From: Rhynchosporium graminicola
Lineage: Eukaryota > Ascomycota > Leotiomycetes > Helotiales > Ploettnerulaceae
NCBI GenBank assembly: GCA_900074885.1
Contig: FJUW01000035.1
Span: 186,001-250,000 of the forward strand
Direction: 5' to 3'
Length of the DNA stretch: 64,000 bases
Within the stretch, counting starts at the first letter, position 1. Each line of letters starts with the position of its first letter. Positions 47,716 to 59,346 of the stretch are shown in pieces. Under the pieces are notes generated by a model that saw only the letters and a program-made list of their open reading frames with translations, searched no databases and was not told the origin of the DNA. The translations under genes were made by a program, and so were the position numbers.

Positions 47716-49873
47716 CTACTCAGCACCAATCAAACTCTTCGGCAAAAACGCCCAAACCGTCCCTACGACAGCGAATATTGAGCATATGACAATGAGAACA
47801 TAGTTCATGATTCTCTCCTTGAGACTGATTTCCTCGCCAAAGATCTTGAGATGAAACATCAGCGGTAGGATAATACAGATCGTAAAACAGAGCGTGGAAC
47901 CCATAAACGCCATAATACTGTCGAAAGCGGGGAAGATGATCGCGATGATGACGAAAACGATGATGACGACAACTCGCACGACAACGCGAAGAATTCCTCG
48001 TGTGTAGCCTGACAGGCCGGCTAGGACTGGGGCGTCGGATACGGAGAGTGTGTCAAGCCCGCTGAAGACTTCGATTGTAGAAACGATAGGGCGCGCATTG
48101 AGAGGGACTTTCGTCAAAGGAATGATTGCGATGAATATACTCATGATGATAGACAGCGACCGGGGATATCCTTTAGTATTGAGTAAGTTGGCAGTGATTT
48201 CCGTGGCTACACCATCGCCGAACATCAGGATGCCTGCTACTGCTGTGGCACAGTCAAGGATGTATGTGAATGTAAAAGTGACTCTTACGGCGCGACCGAA
48301 TTTTTGTGGGTGTCGCATGTCGCGGTAGATGTTGGGGAAGACGGAATGCCCGCCCCAAGGAGACATGAGAAGGCCAAAGGAGAGAGGGACGGTGAGCCAG
48401 TTTTTGGGGAAGAGGTAGGTTTTTGCGGGCTCGCGAAGGGAGCCAGGGGTCTGCGGTTTGTAAAAACCGTCGATGAACACGATGGAGACAACTGTCGAAT
48501 GTCAGTGTAATGGCCAGCGACAGGAGTAGATGGACGAAAGTGCTTTACTTACTGCAGAAACACGAAAATATGCCCAACACACTACTAAAACTAAGCAGTC
48601 GTAATGGGGCAAAGTTCAATGGTATCAAGAGGATACCACAGAGGATCTTCCACTGATTAACGCCAACGCCGGGTATCAGAAGATCAAGGGTATCCGCGAA
48701 CAGAACAACCAAAGCAACACATGCGGCCAGCAACTCCAGCATAAATAATACACTGGTAGCTATCCGAGCCTTTTGTCCATAGGAGATATAAGCCAAGTCC
48801 GCGAAAGTGATCAGACTGGCGTCCACATCCATACATTTCGACAGTAATCTGGCCGTGTAGGCAGTGACAATGGCTGAGAATAAAAGAAAGGTCATTCCCA
48901 CGACCCAGCCAGCATACTTGATACCCATTGGAAGACTGAGAAGTCCTACTCCAATGAGAACGTTGGTAGAGTTGAAAATTGTTTGAGGTAGTGTGCTTCG
49001 GCCGGCGACAGCCAGAACGATTTTTCCATCCTGCTCTACCTCCTTCACGAGGAGAGGCTCTCGATCACCCTCCCCATGGATTATCTGTTTGACTTGTTGC
49101 TGTTTCCATAATTGGCCTGCGTGTGTCATAGAATGCTCACTCAAGGAAGACTGTACTGTCCCGTAGGATGTCCCAAGGGTATTCGACATAGGCGTAGCCA
49201 AATGTGGCGGAATAGCAAACATAGACGGACTCCCTCTCACACTTCCCTGCAAACTCAGCATATCGCTCCCGAGGCGTTTCCTCTCAGATTCCTGGTGGTC
49301 TAGCGGACGAGGTGTACTAGGATCGGATTCTGCTCCCATGGTTGACTCGTCCTCTAAAGCATTTTCGGGGCTGCCATGTTCTGCTAGATGTGCCCTGATC
49401 AAGGAAGTCCTAGGGACTCGTCCGTATTCCGCATCTGTCCTTCCATATTCCAAAGTACCGTCTGTCCCTCGATCTTGATCTCCGGAGTATATAAATGACG
49501 GCCGCTGCGGAGTAACTTCTGGAAATCCTGCAGCTCGAGTCCAACTCCTAGCAAAGTTCTCAATGCTGTTTACTCCACCGACTTGTGCAAGGGCGTTTAG
49601 ATGGAGACCGATCGAGGATCTGAGAATTCTTTGTTAGTACAATTTCCTCCATCTAGCAAAGCAATGGCAATCAACTCGCCTGCGTCTGCGTAGTTCTCCC
49701 TGCTGTCCACTTTCACTTCTTTCCCTGGCAGTATCCAGCAATGCAGAAGATTCAGACTCCTGCTCCCCAAACCTCACACTTCTCCCTCCAGCTGAGCTCA
49801 CCGAGCCCCTATGACTGGCTGATGTCCCATATTGATATTCGTCCCAATTCGCAGGATTGCTTCTCGACGTCAT
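47716..49873 (-). CDS. AVT-family vacuolar amino-acid transporter
   Basis: Exons 49873-49680, 49619-48553 and 48491-47716 encode 678 aa. The first 270 residues are a hydrophilic, Ser/Glu-rich cytosolic domain. The next 400 form about 10-11 membrane segments, beginning TLPQTIFNSTNVLIGVGLLS followed by LPMGIKYAGW, the signature of the amino acid/auxin permease (AAAP) family. Other segments include LLAACVALVVLFADTLDLL and FAVVGTVWAFLP. The closest known proteins are fungal Avt1-type vacuolar H+/amino-acid exchangers that load neutral amino acids into the vacuole. The first intron uses a GC donor (AG|GCGAGT) with a TACTAAC branch point, since no GT donor restores frame. The ATG at 49873 is preferred, but one at 49909 is in frame. 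Confidence 0.88.
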
Positions 49874-50935
49874 GATAGCTGCAGCTGCACAAGATAATGT
49901 AAATGCCAACCGTCCTTTCGAATTCTACCACTTCGAAATGTGATTACGGTTCTTGTCGGGCGGCTGAGCAGCGAGTGCAATCTCCGCAGGAAGAAGTCGC
50001 GACAAACAAGAGGGTTGTGAAGAAATGTTCGTTAGGAGACTTTCGAGGAGAATTAGAGCGGGCTATTGGCTTCGAGACTTGCATGCGGTCTGCAGTCTGC
50101 AGTTCTTGTGGCACCAGGTGGGGTAGGTAGCATGGGTTGCTCTTATCGCCTCTTTCGCGATGAAATGATTGGAAGATTAAGAAATCCACGGATATCCCTG
50201 AGTATCAGCCGATAATTGCAGAGATTAAATTTGCAAATGCTCAAATGTTTTGGTTACAATGGCTGGCTATCTTAAGGTTTTCGAAAAGCTTAAAAGTCGG
50301 CGTATGAAGCAGGAATACACTTTTCCATCCCGTCATCATCATGGTCTCGCCTATTGAAGATGTTCAATACTCCGTTAGCTGATCGCGATAAGGAAAAGAA
50401 CAGACAGACTACGATCTCTGCTCGACAGCAATAATAACTCATGTCCGACGACAGCCGCGTCGCAAGTGAGCTCTGCAGATTCTGCACGGCCTTGAGGCCA
50501 TTTGACACGCCAATTTTCGGCCTTTCTCCCACAGCTGTGCCAGACTTATTACATCTAGAGGAAGTATGCGCGGTCCATGCCGTGCAGATTCATCTTAGGG
50601 GTCATGCGAGAGACCTTTGACATGTGAAGAGTCAGTGGTAGGGCATCTGTCGAAGAGCCTGACTCGATATGTGAAAATTGCGAGTAGGTAGGTGCAACGT
50701 TGAATAAACTTATTGGTTGAAGCAGACGGGTATCGATACATGGCTAGAACACCTCAATATACAGAAAAATACAGCTTTCATAGTTCAATATCCGTGTGAA
50801 CGCCCGCGGTGTCCCTCTCAGCACTTGATTGGGATTGTCATGAGATCCTCTGAAACCACAAACTCCCTAAACAACAGCCAAAGCAGCTCGCTTCACATCA
50901 TCGGTTACTTCCGATCCCAATCCAGGTCCCATATT
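49874..50935. other. intergenic region
   Basis: Both neighbours read leftward. This 1.06-kb interval holds the transporter promoter and the BMT2 3' region. Short frames at 50290-50532 and 50717-51235 lack features. Confidence 0.45.
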
Positions 50936-51799
50936 TCATTTCATCACAATGGCAAAATTGTTCCTCGATCCTCCGGCGCGGACCTCCTCTTTCTTGAACG
51001 GTGTGCGCTGCGGCTTGAGAGAATCTTTCCGCCACAGGTAGTAGACAAGTTTGTTGGACATCTTCTTCTTGACCTCCACATAGCCTATGCTCCTCATAAT
51101 GCTCTCAAGTCTCATCTCGTCCAAATATCTCGAGTTTACAACACAAGGTGCTGGCAAGACAAGAAACAGACTGGGTATGAAAGTAGCCAGTGCTCCCGGC
51201 GATGGTGCAATTTTGAGAAACTTGAGGGTTCTTGAAAGCATCTGTCCTCTCCCAATAGGATCCGGAACGTAGTTGAGAACGAGAGAAAGACTGATGATGT
51301 CGAATTGGTCCTTCTCATCGAGAGGAATGGGTCGTTCCATGAAATCCTGCTGCTTGATACCCTCTGCTTGGCTGTTCAAGTCGATTCTCTCCACCTCGAA
51401 CAGCCGTGACCTCGAGCAGGCATTGCTAACACTCAGCGCTCCAACTTCCAACATTCGAGTAGGCTGTCCTTTCGTGACCAGGTCGCTCAACAGTGGTACC
51501 ACTGACTCCAGCCATTCCATCAGAACCTTGGACGAGTCTCCACCTCTTTCGCTGGTTTGGCCAATGAGACTTGCTCGCTGGTAGCTTTCGATACCACCTT
51601 GCAGCTCAATCTGCTTTGCGATTACCGCAGCTTTGGTGTGGTCTCCATCAGCTAATGCTTTTGCTTTCTGCTTCTCCAGAGTGTGATGAGCTCGGATGAG
51701 AGTTCTTGTTGCTTTGCTGGAAATTGACCGCTGAGGCTTGAGCGTAGGTGGCCGTCCTTGTGAAAGGGACTTCAGCTTCGTCGTCCTTTTTTTGACCAT
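50936..51799 (-). CDS. BMT2: 25S rRNA adenine-N1 methyltransferase Bmt2
   Basis: One uninterrupted exon encodes 287 aa. The N-terminus is basic (KKRTTKLKSLSQGRPP), as expected for a nucleolar protein. The Rossmann methyltransferase core has motif I as RMLEVGALSVSNACSR, the acidic strand as RIDLNS, then GIKQQDFMERP and the catalytic-region motif FDIISLSLVLNYVPDP, which is diagnostic for Bmt2. The enzyme places N1-methyladenosine at A2142 (yeast numbering) in 25S rRNA using S-adenosylmethionine. Length is near that of yeast Bmt2 (320 aa). It is head to head with RPL25, only 186 bp apart, so the two ribosome-biogenesis genes probably share control. Confidence 0.93.
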   Translation of the reverse strand: MVKKRTTKLKSLSQGRPPTLKPQRSISSKATRTLIRAHHTLEKQKAKALADGDHTKAAVIAKQIELQGGIESYQRASLIGQTSERGGDSSKVLMEWLESVVPLLSDLVTKGQPTRMLEVGALSVSNACSRSRLFEVERIDLNSQAEGIKQQDFMERPIPLDEKDQFDIISLSLVLNYVPDPIGRGQMLSRTLKFLKIAPSPGALATFIPSLFLVLPAPCVVNSRYLDEMRLESIMRSIGYVEVKKKMSNKLVYYLWRKDSLKPQRTPFKKEEVRAGGSRNNFAIVMK

Positions 51800-51985
51800 C
51801 TTGTGAGCTTGAGTGGGTTTTCAGCTTGAAAGCAAGAGGCTGTCGGAACTTGAGTGTAGCGCAGAGGGTCACGTGACAAGAAAATAATAAGCGGATGCGC
51901 TAATGATAATGCGCCCACAATGGCAGACGAAAACCTATCTTTGATCTTTTCAACGACAACGACATATTCGACAAACAACTTCACA
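51800..51985. promoter_or_regulatory. 186-bp bidirectional promoter, BMT2 / RPL25, with GTCACGTGAC
   Basis: The two start codons face outwards. A perfect ten-base palindrome GTCACGTGAC lies at 51868-51877, about 70 bp from the BMT2 start and 110 bp from the RPL25 start. The spacer is AT-rich to the right of it. Confidence 0.75.
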
Positions 51986-52790
51986 ATGGCCCCCAAGGAC
52001 ACAAAGAAAGGTACAGTCTCTTATATTGATACCTTGAGTTTCTCGCCCAACCTGGTTGCACACTCTCTGCAATCGTATTCAGGAAAAATTGCTTTGGACC
52101 TCGAGACTTCGAGCTCGATCGCAATTATAATGCCACGATGAAAGATTGAAGGAGGGTTGCGCACCAGCAGCAGCAGATATTGCGAGTTCTTCTTCATCAA
52201 GAGCGATTGCTGATGCGTAAGTTTTACAGGTGCTGCCGCTCCTAAGGGTAAAGGCAACAAGCAAGCCAGCGCTGCTGCTAAGGCTGCCTTGAAGGGTGTA
52301 AGTACAATTGACAATTCCTCCCATCTTAAGGCAAAGCTAATGTACCACCCTTCAGGTCCACTCCCACAAGGTCCGCAAGGTCCGCCTTTCGACCAAATTC
52401 CATCAGCCAAAGACCCTTCAACTCTCCCGCGCCCCAAAGTACCCACGCAAGTCGGTTCCTCATGAGACCCGTCTCGATGAGCACAAGGTCATTATCCACC
52501 CTTTGAACACCGAGAGCGCCATGAAGAAGATCGAAGAGAACAACACCCTTGTCTTCATCGTCGATATCCGCGCCAACAAGAGACAAATCAAGGAGGCTTT
52601 GAAGAAGCTCTACGATATCGATACCATCAAGATCAACACCCTTGTCCGGTAAGCTCATTCGTGCACTACCTACGGATGAATGCTGGCTAATTCAATTCAC
52701 AGCCCTGATGGTTCCAAGAAGGCCTTCGCCCGTCTTACCGCTGATGTTGACGCTCTTGACATCGCTGCCACCAAGCTTGCCATTGTCTAA
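51986..52790 (+). CDS. RPL25: 60S ribosomal protein L25 (uL23)
   Basis: Exons 51986-52010, 52230-52297, 52356-52648 and 52703-52790 encode 157 aa. After a Lys/Ala-rich N-terminus the protein reads [32 protein letters not shown], and [20 protein letters not shown], the conserved rRNA-binding fold of uL23. It ends [13 protein letters not shown]. uL23 lines the exit of the peptide tunnel and docks the signal recognition particle. The first exon is 25 nt and is followed by the largest intron (219 nt). That intron contains an imperfect ACGATGA and a late CTGA that vaguely resemble C and D boxes, but I could not match its guide region to rRNA. Confidence 0.95.
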
Positions 52791-53313
52791 ATAAGTTGTG
52801 TTGGTCGGGTTGGAATTGGGAATCGGGAAACGATATGGTTATGGAATTAACAGCGGGTTTCGTGGCTACGACCCCAGCTGTCTGCATCAAAATGGCGTAA
52901 ATGAGTTTCATACCAATTGCAATCTGCTCATACAAAAGTGCCTTCCAATCCCAAACCACATTTCACCTATGGTTCAAGCCATGTCTCCACCCTCTGTGAT
53001 TTTCCTCCGCCGTCCGTTGTCACAAAACCATAGATGTATGAACAATGCATCGAAGGAGTGATGTCTCAAATCGCGGCTAGTCCATAACTCTTACACAGCT
53101 GAGCCCAGCACTCTCGAACCAGTATCCAGAGATCTGTTCATAGAATCGATGCCCATATCTCCTCTGCCATATCTATGACGACTTTCGGAGCCATGTTGTT
53201 ACCCTCCCTTCCCAACCCCCACTCCATTTCTGCCCATCTTCCCCATTCCCTTCATCAATTATCCCTTTTCCTCTCCGTTTCATTTTTCCGGCCAAGTACC
53301 CATAGAAAATCCT
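52791..53313. other. convergent intergenic spacer, RPL25 / TIM8
   Basis: 523 bp between stop codons. Only short uninformative frames; presumably two 3' untranslated regions. Confidence 0.5.
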
Positions 53314-53746
53314 TTACTGCTGAGTCCTCATACTCTCCAAATGCTTAATGACCGTGAAATTCGCGTCCAAGAAGCGATCCACACAATTCGCCGCACATGT
53401 CTCCTCGCTCCTGTCCAACTTGCCGCTCTTGATAGTACCAGTGACGCATTTCTTCCAGCAGGTGTCTGTCAGGTTATGGGTTGCTATAACTCATCAGCCC
53501 AGCTCAATTTCATTCAATGCAGTCAGTAACCCATAGACATATCCCATTGCTTGTGGTGGTAAAAGAAGAGCTGCAAGCTAGACAACGAAGACATAAATAC
53601 TGTTTGGTAGGCGATGACTCACTCTGCTGTATTCTAGCCTTCTGGTTTTCATTCATGATGAATTGCTGGAGTTCCTGCTTGTCCTTCGGTGTGAGCTTCG
53701 AAATGTCGAAACTTTGATCAAGAGAGGAGGAGCCGGCGGAATCCAT
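53314..53746 (-). CDS. TIM8: mitochondrial intermembrane-space import chaperone Tim8
   Basis: Exons 53746-53623 and 53483-53314 encode 97 aa. The first exon gives [20 protein letters not shown], and the second carries the twin CX3C pair CWKKC and CAANC spaced by 15 residues, then [17 protein letters not shown]. These are the defining features of Tim8, which forms a hexamer with Tim13 and ferries hydrophobic precursors such as Tim23 across the intermembrane space. Length fits (yeast 87 aa). The 139-nt intron is needed: the unspliced first frame ends soon after the exon and lacks all four cysteines. Confidence 0.93.
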
Positions 53747-54382
53747 TTTTTGTAAAGGTTCCTTGATTCCTCGAAAGAAGGGGTGGATAGATGTCGCAGA
53801 GGTGTTGTGGGATAGTATGTGTTGTGTATGGTTGTGGTGGTGTTGGAAGTTTCGTTGATAGATTCCGTGTCAAGATTACCTAGCTTCGCGAAAATGATGA
53901 TGCAAAGAGAGCGGCGCCTCGGGGTTGAGGAAGAGACAGGGGTGTGGTGTCGTTGGTTCAACGACTTCGAGGGCTAACGCTGAACTCAAATCTAGATGCA
54001 AAGTAATTGAGCCTTTTTGATAGTCCAAATTTGGAGTGCCCTTCTTCAGTTATGTTTCGAATTCGAGCAATCCTTGTGCTGGCATAGGCACAGATGCAGC
54101 AGTGTCGTACGAAGCCAATTCTACTAAATGGAGATCTAGCTCAATCTCAGCCATCTCAGCCATTACGCCGGAATCACCTCCTTCGGAAGACTTTTGGTTT
54201 GTGATTTCATATAATCATTAATCATAGCTCAAAGCTTTTATTCCAGACATACAATGCTTAGACATACATAACCGTGTCTCCAATCTGCTGCTCCTCCTCC
54301 CATATCCCTCCGTAGGTTAAATCCCAAACATATAATCCTACAAATATACAGAAACTAGTCCAGCCGAACTCTATAGCCATGC
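53747..54382. other. intergenic region upstream of TIM8
   Basis: 636 bp containing the TIM8 promoter and the 3' end region of the F-box gene. Open frames (53653-53961, 54036-54221) have no recognisable features. Confidence 0.5.
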
Positions 54383-56139
54383 TTAATCAGAAGGAGGGTC
54401 AGACTCAGAATCCGGCTCCCTGAACAGAGTGAACTCGAACTTCCCATCAACTTTCGCCTCGATCGCCTTACGAATATTCTTCTCATGGCGCTCACAAATA
54501 GCATTCTCAGCCTTCTGATTCATAACAGACAGCAGTAGTCCCTTGTTCGTTTCCTGGAGGCTACTGACATATCCAAGGATTGCACCGATAGAAAAGGACG
54601 TGATGGCATGTATATTGAGACTGCGTAGATTATGAAGTTGAGACAAACCATGCCATAATGCATCAGTGACATCGTACCCGCCGAAGAAAATTTCTTCTAG
54701 TTGTGGGAGGTGGGATGCGAGAGTTAGGATCTCGGTCGTACTGAAGTAGTCGGAAGTTGATTGGAGGTCTAAGTATTTGAGATTGGTTAGTTGACAGATG
54801 GAGGAGACTAGGATGTCGATATCGTCCCGGAAAGCTGTCTCCGCATCTGCTCTAAGCTCTAGCGACTCGAGGGATGTTTGGTGTGATAAGGCTCTATGAA
54901 GATCCTGGTTGCCAGCCAGTGGGTAATTAACTACTTGTAATTTTCGGAGTCGAACGTTATTTTTCAGGCAGACCTGGGTGAGAATCTTTGGTCCGCTGAC
55001 AAAGTTCCGCAGTAGAAGCTCCTTCAGCACTTCGCAACGGCCCAGCCAGGTAATAGTCTCGAGGTAGACATCATTTTCCGTTGCTTCTAGGTCAACAACC
55101 CCTTCAGAATCCGAAAGTTCTATGCTCTCAAGTGCTGTGCAACCTTGGAGATATGACAAGTGCTTGACAGCATCTGATTTTAGTCCATCCATCTTCAGCC
55201 TTCTGAATGACTTTGAGTGGTGATTCAGTGAAAGCAGCGCCTCAGGTCCTAGAGCGCCAGCACTTAGAGCAACAAATGATCGAAGAGTGTTGGCCCTTAA
55301 TCCACCAAAGAAAGTTGCCAAGTCGTGGTCGATGTCATTCTTGAAGCAGGTGAAGAAAGTCAAATCGTCGAAGTTGTAACAGCTTTCGGAAATAGCATCT
55401 GCGACGCTCTTATTTAGAGCAGCACCATCCCACAATGTCATCGACCTCAGATTAGACAATCGGCTAGTCCAGTTTGCGAGAGCAGTCGTACGGATATTGC
55501 CCGACAAGTCTTCCACAGCCACTGTCGTCATATTCTCGCTGGCGGCCTGGCTGACAAAACTCGTTATGGACTCTCCAACCATCTCTAGCACCATCGGGAC
55601 GTCCAGTCGTTGATATACCGGTTTAGCTCCTCTCGTCTTTGACTTCATTGGTGTCTGTTGGAACTTCACGTACTGCGCCATATCACCTGCGAAAAAGCTG
55701 TCCAGGGCCTTGTCCCGAAATTGAGGGTCCTCGAGCAGGTCGGTGAGATTTCTCAGGTCGAGGGATCGGATGTATAGGCAATAGGGATAGGCAGTCGCAT
55801 TGTTCCCGAGACTAGATCGAATGATGGATTTCCACAGCAGCGCCCATTTGAGAAGTGTTGTCTTTTGCGCCTCGACTCTTCCTTGGAAAGTATCATTTTG
55901 TTTGAGATCGGCGTCGCTACCTTCGCTGCTGGTGATAGGGGATTGGAGGTGTATTCTGCGAGTGTGAGGATAGCAAGATACACGGAGGAAGTAAGCTGCA
56001 CCCACCTGTAGAGCCAGAGAAGTGCTGGTTGCACAAGATCTCTCCCAGTCAAGGCGCAAGTGAACAGGGTATGGAAGTCCTGTAGCATTGAGAGTTCCTC
56101 GCAGACCAGATACAGAACATCAGCTGGCAAGTGAATCAT
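54383..56139 (-). CDS. F-box / leucine-rich-repeat protein
   Basis: Exons 56139-56006 and 55955-54383 (50-nt intron) encode 568 aa. Residues 3-45 (HLPADVLYLVCEELSMLQDF, then LFTCALTGRDLVQPALLWLY) form an F-box-like start; such proteins are adaptors that present substrates to Skp1-Cullin ubiquitin ligases. The rest shows irregular leucine-rich units, for example LESIELSDSEGVV, LKELLLRNFVSG, LESLELRADAE, LKYLDLQSTSDYF and LRSLNIHAITSF. This layout is common in Pezizomycotina and evolves quickly, so no substrate can be inferred. The tail is acidic (EPDSESDPPSD). Confidence 0.8.
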
Positions 56140-56506
56140 GGTGATGGATGATGTATGATTTATGATGGTATTGATTATTTATCTTTACTTCCAAAGCAAC
56201 AGATATCAATAGGCAGCGACTCGATAAAGCGTGCCGTATAATTTGCTAACTTGAAGAATTATGCTGCTATAAGTAGAATGCTTACAATATTTACAACTCA
56301 ACCCCGCAGAGCGCGTCATCCCACCAACGCGGACGCGACAAGCACACCAAATCTTACAAGTCACGAGTTATGTCAAGAACCACATCACATCACCGGCATT
56401 CATCCAGAATAGCACTGATCAATTGTTCGCCGTAGATTCGTGTTACATGATTAACTTCATGATTAAGGAATTCTAGTGGTCTCTTTGGAACTCCAGAAGT
56501 CGTGAT
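56140..56506. promoter_or_regulatory. divergent promoter spacer, F-box gene / RAD9
   Basis: 367 bp between head-to-head start codons, with no gene in between. Confidence 0.6.
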
Positions 56507-58118
56507 ATGGCCATCTTGAGCTTCACTCTTAACCCCGAGTCCTTGGACAAGCTTCACAGTGCTCTCGCCTGCCTCTCGAAGTTCTCGGAGGCTGTAGCCA
56601 TAGAAGCGTCTAACGACAAGGTTGGCGGTTTACAAGATTTTGAACATTCAAGTGCTGATCGCTATTATAGCTCGTTCTGACAGCTCTCAACTCTTCAAAA
56701 TCTGCATATGCTTCCTTTACTTTGGGAAGCAAATTCTTCTCCAAGTACCATTTCAAGCCTATCAGACCAGTCGGTACTCCAGTGAAGGACAAATTCACAT
56801 GCAAGATTTACAACAAGGTATGGCAATCGATGAACTGTTCGTTCTGCCTAGCTGATGTTGTCAGGCCTTATTATCTGTTTTCAAAGGTAGGACTGTAGAT
56901 CCCACAAGAGAGAAGGATACCGCAGTTGAGAAGTGTGATGTATCTATTGAAGATGGTGAAGGCAAGACGAAGAGCAGATTTGTCATCAGGATGACTTGTA
57001 GGCATGGTATGGAGATTTCACCACATTATGATTGTCTGAGTTTACTAACTTTCGAAGGCGTCCTGAAGACTTACCGCCTGACATTCGAAGCCGTCGCGCC
57101 TATGCATGCTCTTTTCGTTAAGGAGAGCGCCAATAATAGCTGGTCCATATCCTCGAGGACTCTCAGAGAATTCGTTGAGCATTTCGGACCAGGGACTGAA
57201 CAATTAGACATCTACTCTGAAGACGGTCGGGTAAGCTTCACCAGCTATACGGAGAAGATCATGTCAGGGAATGGTACGTACGATACTACCCTGCAATCTC
57301 CTTTACTGACGCAACCTTCAGAAGTACTCAAACAGCCACTGCATACAACAATCGCGGTGGACACCCTTGAATTTGGTGAATTCTCCGTTGAGGAGAAACT
57401 TCACATTGTCATCAGCGTGAAAGACTTCAAGGCAATCGTTGCACATGCAGGCATCTCCAATACGATGGTCAAGGCACGATATTCACATCCTGCCAGCCCA
57501 ATGCAATTCTCATATAGCGAAGATGGCATTTTCAGCGAATTTATTCTCATGACAATCGGAGATATGAGGGGCGCTTCATCTACTCCAGTGCCCATCGCCT
57601 CCAGAGCCCATTCTAAGAGACCCGCGTCCAGACAACCTCTGGAAGCTACTTCTAGCTCCAAAAGGGCAGCAACGTCACAAATGCCACCACCACCACCTAT
57701 GAGTGCAGCTCCAAGTCTCGCCCATGAGACAACAAGAGTTTCAAGACCATCTCCTCCACCACCGCAACCGAATGAACAGTCGCAGTCGCTCTTCCTACCG
57801 CAGGACGATGATGACAGGCAATGGGACCCTAATTACGAGGACGATGAAGAGATGCTGATGTGGGATCGGAACGAGAGAAAGGTAGGATCAATAATGTCTG
57901 ACATTTTATAGCACTGACTATTTTCAGAATTCGTTGACGATGAACTCGGGAATGCCAGAGATTGCCCAAAATCAGGGTCAGGGCGAAAGTGGTGATTCAG
58001 ATCTGCCTCCGACACAGCGTCTTGCACCAACTCAGAGACTATCAGAGGTATGTTCCGTATCCCTTGAAAAAATCATAGTTGACAGGAGCAGGTTCAAGGT
58101 TTCGGGTTGTTCGATTGA
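56507..58118 (+). CDS. RAD9: DNA damage checkpoint clamp subunit Rad9
   Basis: Seven exons, 56507-56620, 56671-56817, 56865-57006, 57058-57273, 57322-57881, 57928-58047 and 58092-58118, encode 441 aa. The N-terminus (MAILSFTLNPESLDKLHSAL, then AYASFTLGSKFF) and later blocks (TYRLTFEAVAPMHALFVKE, TLREFVEHFGPG) are those of the PCNA-like Rad9 domain, which joins Rad1 and Hus1 in the 9-1-1 clamp. The C-terminal tail after about residue 300 is Pro/Ser-rich and acidic, as in fission yeast Rad9, where it is phosphorylated. The last exon is only 27 nt and encodes VQGFGLFD, the conserved end of fungal Rad9; an acceptor six bases upstream would also keep frame. It converges on the Ats1-like gene, 145 bp between stops. 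Confidence 0.93.
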
Positions 58119-58263
58119 AGGTCGTGAGAGGCAGGTCCATACAATTATCTGTCGCTCGAGTCTCTTAGATCAGAGTCTGTGTGAATGGCTTCCGGGAATC
58201 GTTCATACCATGGACGGGGGAAGTCGCTCAGGCCATGGGAAGACGGCCAGGAGAAGATGTAGC

Positions 58264-59346
58264 TCAGGTACTGATGCAGACCCAACTAGTAGCGCATCCA
58301 GCTCCGATGCTAGATATTTTGCTATCCGGTGGCAGATATTGAGAAGAAGCAATGGTATTCCACATGCCCTTCACATCGCCATTCGTGGTACTGGGCCCAC
58401 AATTTCCATGTTCTCCCCAACCCCATGCTAGAACCTGTCCATCGTTTGTGAGTGCCAAAGCATGCTCACTGCCAGTCGCAATCTGTTCAATGGGTGGGAG
58501 CCCGGGAGGCGTAAGCTGTCCATGGTCGTCTCGTCCCCAAGAAAGTAGCTTTCCAACTTGCTGTAATACAAATATACTACCCCAGGTTGCACCAACATCT
58601 TTCCATCCCGGTACAGCCTGCGGCGCTAATTTGTTCACACTCCACTTGTCATATCCTAAGACAAGATGCTCGCCGGCCTCAGGCTCACCAACGAGATATG
58701 TGAATTCCCGTCCACAAACAGCACGGACAACCTTGAAATCCAGCCCAGTAATCTTCCGCGGTGCGTGGATGGTACCCTCAGGCTGGCCTATTTGGCCTTT
58801 CCGGCCGTTTCCCCATCCATAGACTTCTCCATTGCTTAGGACAGCCACGACATGACTTACTGAAGCTGCAAGATCTACGACCTCGAGACCATTTGGAGGG
58901 AATTCATTGATCAACTGAGCTTTTGATGAACGGAATAAAAGCTCTCCCTGCCCAAGCTCCCCTTTTTTTCCAGTTCCGAACGAGTAGACTTTCATAGCAT
59001 GGCCAGTATCATCTTGCAGAACAATGATAGATGCTTCCCAAGTTGCAGCGCAGAAAACGACTTGGTGCTTGACTTCTTCAGTATCCAGCTGCACTTGGTG
59101 GAAATGAGTATTTAGGATCTTTCCATTCGGGAGAAGACCACACGCGCCGGCGGTATGATCTCCAGAGCAGTAAAGCTTGCCAGATGCTAGTAATAAGGTG
59201 TGGTTCCCTCCAGCTTGGACTTGAGTGACTTGGTTGATGATTGTGTTGGGATTGAAAAGGACTGGTTTTGGTACCGAAACATCTTCTTTATGACCTATTC
59301 CAAGTTGACCCGAGCCATTAGATCCGATCGCATATATGACCGACAT
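58264..59346 (-). CDS. RCC1-repeat protein, Ats1-like
   Basis: A single exon encodes 360 aa from the ATG at 59346 (MSVIYAIGSNGSGQLG); an in-frame ATG eight codons upstream (59370) would place extra residues before the first repeat and is less likely. At least five RCC1-type blades are seen: GSNGSGQLGIG, GGNHTLLLAS, GTGKKGELGQG, GWGNGRKGQIGQP and WGRDDHGQLTPPG, forming a beta-propeller. Yeast Ats1 (333 aa) is a stand-alone propeller of this size that works with Kti11 in tRNA wobble-uridine and diphthamide modification. Assigning that role is by size and architecture only. It is head to head with RPL7 (216 bp), consistent with a translation-linked job. Confidence 0.78.
   Translation of the reverse strand: MSVIYAIGSNGSGQLGIGHKEDVSVPKPVLFNPNTIINQVTQVQAGGNHTLLLASGKLYCSGDHTAGACGLLPNGKILNTHFHQVQLDTEEVKHQVVFCAATWEASIIVLQDDTGHAMKVYSFGTGKKGELGQGELLFRSSKAQLINEFPPNGLEVVDLAASVSHVVAVLSNGEVYGWGNGRKGQIGQPEGTIHAPRKITGLDFKVVRAVCGREFTYLVGEPEAGEHLVLGYDKWSVNKLAPQAVPGWKDVGATWGSIFVLQQVGKLLSWGRDDHGQLTPPGLPPIEQIATGSEHALALTNDGQVLAWGWGEHGNCGPSTTNGDVKGMWNTIASSQYLPPDSKISSIGAGCATSWVCIST

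Noticed and set aside
52011..52229. possible C/D snoRNA in RPL25 intron 1
   Set aside because: The C box is imperfect and the bases before the CTGA could not be matched to a known rRNA segment.
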